Below, piece after piece: positions 61,828 through 64,000 of a stretch of DNA of 64,000 nt (within the stretch, counting starts at the first letter, position 1; every line of letters starts with the position of its first letter). The DNA is taken from the NCBI GenBank assembly GCA_022842595.1, contig JALHPF010000025.1, positions 26,682 through 90,681 of the forward strand, written 5' to 3'. The notes beneath the pieces are model-generated. The model was not told the DNA's origin, searched no databases, and saw only the letters and a program-made list of their open reading frames with translations. This DNA comes from Rubrivivax sp. GTDB taxonomy: Bacteria > Pseudomonadota > Gammaproteobacteria > Burkholderiales > Burkholderiaceae_C. The position numbers were made by a program, and so were the translations under genes.

Positions 61828-63516
61828 GTGCGTGCCCCTTGGCTTGAACATTACCCGCCCGGCGTGCCGGCTGAAGCACAAGTTTCTGCCTATCGCAGCG
61901 TAGCCGCACTGCTGGAAGACGCGTTTCACCGATTTGCGCAGCGTGACGCGTGTGTCTGCATGGACTCGCGGCTTCGGTTTCGCGACGTGGATGACTTGTC
62001 GCAGGCATTGGGTGCATGGCTACAGTCGCTCGGCCTTGCGAAAGGCAGTCGCGTCGCGGTGATGATGCCCAACGTGCCACAGTATCTGGTGGCGATGGCA
62101 GGGATCCTTCGCGCAGGTTATGTGGTGGTCAATGTCAACCCGCTTTACACCGCGCGAGAGCTCCAACACCAGCTGAAGGATTCAGGCTCGGTTGCGGCCA
62201 TCGTGCTGGAGAACTTCGCCACGGTACTGGAGGAGGTGATCGATCAGACCGAGGTGAAGCACGTTGTGCTCACGGCGCTGGGCGATCTCTTGGGCTTTTG
62301 GCGGGGCCGCGTCGTCAACTTTGCGGTTCGACACGTTCGCCGCATGGTGCCTGAGTTCAGCCTGCCACTGGATGCGGGCCGCACGGTGACGCCATGGCCC
62401 GCGGTTCTTGCGTCAGGCTCATCGTTGAGCTTGCGGCGCGTGGATGTCGAGCCCGACGATGTCGCCTTCCTGCAATACACAGGGGGCACAACCGGCGTTT
62501 CGAAGGGGGCGGTCCTGCTGCATCGCAACGTGGTCGCGAACATCATGCAGTGCGAGGCCTGGTTCAAGCCGATGCTCAGCAAAGTCGGCAACGAACAATT
62601 GACGATTGTTTGCGCTCTGCCGCTGTATCACATCTTCGCGCTGACGATTTGTGCGTTGATGGGAGCGCATTTCGGCGCCATGAACTTGCTCATACCAAAC
62701 CCCCGAGACATCCCTGGCCTGGTTCGGACCTTGTCGAAGCATCGTGTGAACATGTTCCCGGCGGTCAATACCTTGTTCAATGCACTGGCCAACGACGCAG
62801 ACTTCGCGCGCCTCGATTTTTCCGGGCTGGTGGTTTCCAACGGTGGCGGCATGGCGGTTCAGCAGTCGACCGCTGAACGCTGGCGCCGGGTGACGGGTTG
62901 TCCGGTGGTCGAAGGTTATGGTCTCTCGGAGACTTCGCCTGTCGCCACGTCGAATCGCCTCGATATCGCTGACTTCACTGGAACGATCGGCTTGCCGATT
63001 CCTTCCACCGAGATTTCGATTCGAGACGACGAGGGTTTGGCCTTGCCGATCGGTACCGCGGGTGAAATCTGCATACGGGGCCCTCAAGTGATGGCCGGAT
63101 ACTGGAATCGAGCCGATGAAACCGCGAAGGTCATGACCGCAGACGGCTACTTCAAGACCGGTGACATCGGTGTCATGGACGTTCGGGGCTACGTCAAGAT
63201 CGTCGACCGCAAGAAGGACATGATCCTTGTGTCAGGGTTCAACGTCTACCCGAACGAAATCGAGCAGGTTGTGAGCCAGCTGCCAGGCGTGCTGGAGTGC
63301 GCAGCGGTAGGTGTACCTGACGAGAAGTCGGGTGAGGCGGTCAAGCTATTTGTCGTGAAGACCGACCTGACTCTGGCCGAGGACGATGTCGCCCGGTATT
63401 GCCGCGACAACTTCACCGCCTACAAGCGACCGAAATACATCGAGTTCAGGGATGAATTGCCCAAAAGCAACGTGGGCAAGATTCTCCGTCGCGAGTTGCG
63501 CTCAGCGCGTGCTTGA
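61828..63516 (+). CDS. fadD: Long-chain fatty-acid--CoA ligase
   Basis: A 562-residue ANL-superfamily adenylating enzyme activating fatty acids to acyl-CoA. Motifs: P-loop-like LQYTGGTTGVSKGAVLLH, VEGYGLSETSPVATSN, YFKTGDIGVMDVRGYVKIVDRKKDMILVSGFNVYPNEIE (linker and hinge), and the catalytic lysine in ELPKSNVGKILRRELR. The N-terminus APWLEHYPPGVPAE matches FadD. The GTG at 61828 with GGAGAG upstream is preferred over the TTG at 61804, which would add eight unconserved residues. Its base use is less GC-rich than most of the window. Confidence 0.92.
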   Translation: MRAPWLEHYPPGVPAEAQVSAYRSVAALLEDAFHRFAQRDACVCMDSRLRFRDVDDLSQALGAWLQSLGLAKGSRVAVMMPNVPQYLVAMAGILRAGYVVVNVNPLYTARELQHQLKDSGSVAAIVLENFATVLEEVIDQTEVKHVVLTALGDLLGFWRGRVVNFAVRHVRRMVPEFSLPLDAGRTVTPWPAVLASGSSLSLRRVDVEPDDVAFLQYTGGTTGVSKGAVLLHRNVVANIMQCEAWFKPMLSKVGNEQLTIVCALPLYHIFALTICALMGAHFGAMNLLIPNPRDIPGLVRTLSKHRVNMFPAVNTLFNALANDADFARLDFSGLVVSNGGGMAVQQSTAERWRRVTGCPVVEGYGLSETSPVATSNRLDIADFTGTIGLPIPSTEISIRDDEGLALPIGTAGEICIRGPQVMAGYWNRADETAKVMTADGYFKTGDIGVMDVRGYVKIVDRKKDMILVSGFNVYPNEIEQVVSQLPGVLECAAVGVPDEKSGEAVKLFVVKTDLTLAEDDVARYCRDNFTAYKRPKYIEFRDELPKSNVGKILRRELRSARA

Positions 63517-63575
63517 GCCGTCGTTTGATGACTTGGCTTGGAAACGCCCGGAAAATGTTGCACGCCTAAACGGAG

Positions 63576-63610
63576 AAAGGGCCCTGTCTTTCGACAGGGC
63601 CCTTTTCCTT
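63576..63610. terminator. Bidirectional rho-independent terminator between fadD and the rRNA operon
   Basis: AAAGGGCCCTGTC (63576-63588) pairs with GACAGGGCCCTTT (63593-63605) around TTTC. On the plus strand it is followed by TTCCTTTTG; on the minus strand the stem ends in a TTT run. It can therefore end both fadD and the rRNA transcript arriving from the right. Confidence 0.9.
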
Positions 63611-63618
63611 TTGTATTA

Positions 63619-63732
63619 GCTTGACAATGTCCTACTTTCACACGGGAACCCGCACTATCATCGGCGCAAAGGCGTTTCACTGTCCTGTTCGGGATGGGAA
63701 GGAGTGGGACCACCTTGCTATGGTCATCAAGC
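63619..63732 (-). rRNA. rrf: 5S ribosomal RNA
   Basis: The minus strand reads GATGACCATAGCAAGGTGG near the 5' end, CCCATCCCGAACAGGACAGTG in the loop C region and GTGTGAAAGTAGGACATTGTC near the 3' end, all typical of betaproteobacterial 5S. The ends GCTTGA (RNA 5') and TCAAGC (RNA 3') form the closing helix. Ends are placed by that helix and may be off by a few bases. Confidence 0.95.
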
Positions 63733-63870
63733 TTGACTGGTTGTCGTGTCGTCCACGCGGACGCCACAACGAATTCATAGAGTCTTATCAGCAGATTGCG
63801 TCAACTGCATAACCACGTTCTCTCAAACAATTCCAATCCAGCTTTCGCCAAATTAATCGTCAAAGTTATA
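63733..63870 (-). other. 23S-5S intergenic spacer
   Basis: About 138 bp of AT-richer sequence between the two rRNA genes with no tRNA visible. It contains the processing region of the rRNA precursor. Confidence 0.7.
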
Positions 63871-64000
63871 GGGTCAAGCCTCACGAGCAATTAGTACCGG
63901 TCAGCTCAACGCATTACTGCGCTTCCACACCCGGCCTATCAACGTCCTGGTCTCGAACGACTCTTCAGGGGGCTCAAGGCCCCGGCAAGACTCATCTTGA
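63871..64000 (-). rRNA. rrl: 23S ribosomal RNA, 3' end only
   Basis: Read on the minus strand, the sequence contains GGACGTTGATAGGCCGGGTG, AACGCATT-type helices (GCAGTAATGCGTTGAGCTGAC) and TACTAATTGCTCGTGAGGCTTGACCC, the conserved last 100 or so bases of bacterial 23S. The gene continues beyond the right edge. Its presence right of 5S shows that the operon is transcribed leftward (16S-23S-5S). Confidence 0.95.

Noticed and set aside
1..63600. tRNA genes
   Set aside because: No intergenic gap showed a cloverleaf with a GTTCGAATC-type T-loop.
1..64000. CRISPR array
   Set aside because: No regularly spaced identical direct repeats were seen and no cas-like genes are present.
1..64000. Insertion sequences or prophage genes
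   Set aside because: No transposase, integrase or phage structural gene could be recognised; the XRE-like regulator alone is not evidence of a prophage.

Overview
The window is a GC-rich stretch of a betaproteobacterial chromosome, almost certainly order Burkholderiales (Rubrivivax/Leptothrix/Comamonadaceae-like). Evidence: an aceK gene, a DksA with a degenerate zinc finger and an Ala/Lys/Pro-rich N-terminal tail, a PEP-CTERM protein, the block corC-lnt-glyQ-glyS-gmhB-plsC, a GmhB with the LGRDG variant recalled from Comamonadaceae, and an intergenic repeat typical of that group. The right end runs into an rRNA operon on the minus strand (5S and the 3' end of 23S). No insertion sequence, prophage, CRISPR array or tRNA gene was found. 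Genes are densely packed, often with 4-bp ATGA stop/start overlaps.

Layout. 1-1.1 kb: the start of a 2-hydroxychromene-2-carboxylate isomerase gene and a COG3235 membrane protein. 1.2-17.2 kb: a long minus-strand run, in transcription order carbonic anhydrase, aceK, thiolase, LysE exporter, MaoC-like hydratase, tricorn-like S41 protease, acyl-CoA dehydrogenase, DUF2868 protein, DUF3482 GTPase, trkA, trkH. A 577-bp palindrome-rich repeat mosaic splits trkA from trkH. 17.3-21.1 kb: GAF protein, truncated Uma2 remnant, GNAT acetyltransferase, isovaleryl-CoA dehydrogenase and an MBL hydrolase. 21.1-21.3 kb: a strongly structured intergenic RNA candidate, possibly a stand-alone HEARO/OMEGA-type RNA. 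21.3-30.1 kb: YgjP-like protease, a racemase on the opposite strand, then plsC, gmhB, glyS, glyQ, lnt, corC (envelope biogenesis and glycyl-tRNA synthetase). 30.2-37.8 kb: queuosine-precursor transporter, CobW GTPase, dksA, a STAS-domain protein, hslVU, aldo/keto reductase.

37.8-43 kb: a decayed gene remnant, AMP nucleosidase, an alpha/beta-hydrolase fused to a LuxR helix-turn-helix, a PEP-CTERM protein with a partial duplicate of its own tail upstream, and a TerC transporter preceded by a yybP-ykoY (Mn2+) riboswitch. The stop codon of the PEP-CTERM gene lies inside the riboswitch. 43-49.3 kb: iron acquisition (tonB, Fiu-like receptor, PiuC dioxygenase, alpha-hydroxy-acid oxidase; Fur-like box upstream) and an OmpA-family protein. 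49.3-54.8 kb: aldo/keto reductase, an XRE-type regulator with a large operator-like palindrome downstream, two small basic/acidic proteins, DUF2855, HDOD and MscS proteins. 54.8-57.9 kb: YqaA membrane protein and a phenylalanine/tyrosine catabolic locus (Lrp regulator divergent from hpd and phhA). 57.9-63.5 kb: lipase-like hydrolase, GMC oxidoreductase with a Tat-type partner, a conserved unknown protein and a fatty-acyl-CoA ligase. The last two look less GC-rich by eye. A bidirectional terminator separates them from the rRNA operon.

Functional themes are acyl-CoA and amino-acid catabolism (two acyl-CoA dehydrogenases, thiolase, MaoC, acyl-CoA ligase, hpd/phhA), ion homeostasis (K+, Mn2+, Fe, probably Zn), envelope biogenesis and proteostasis.
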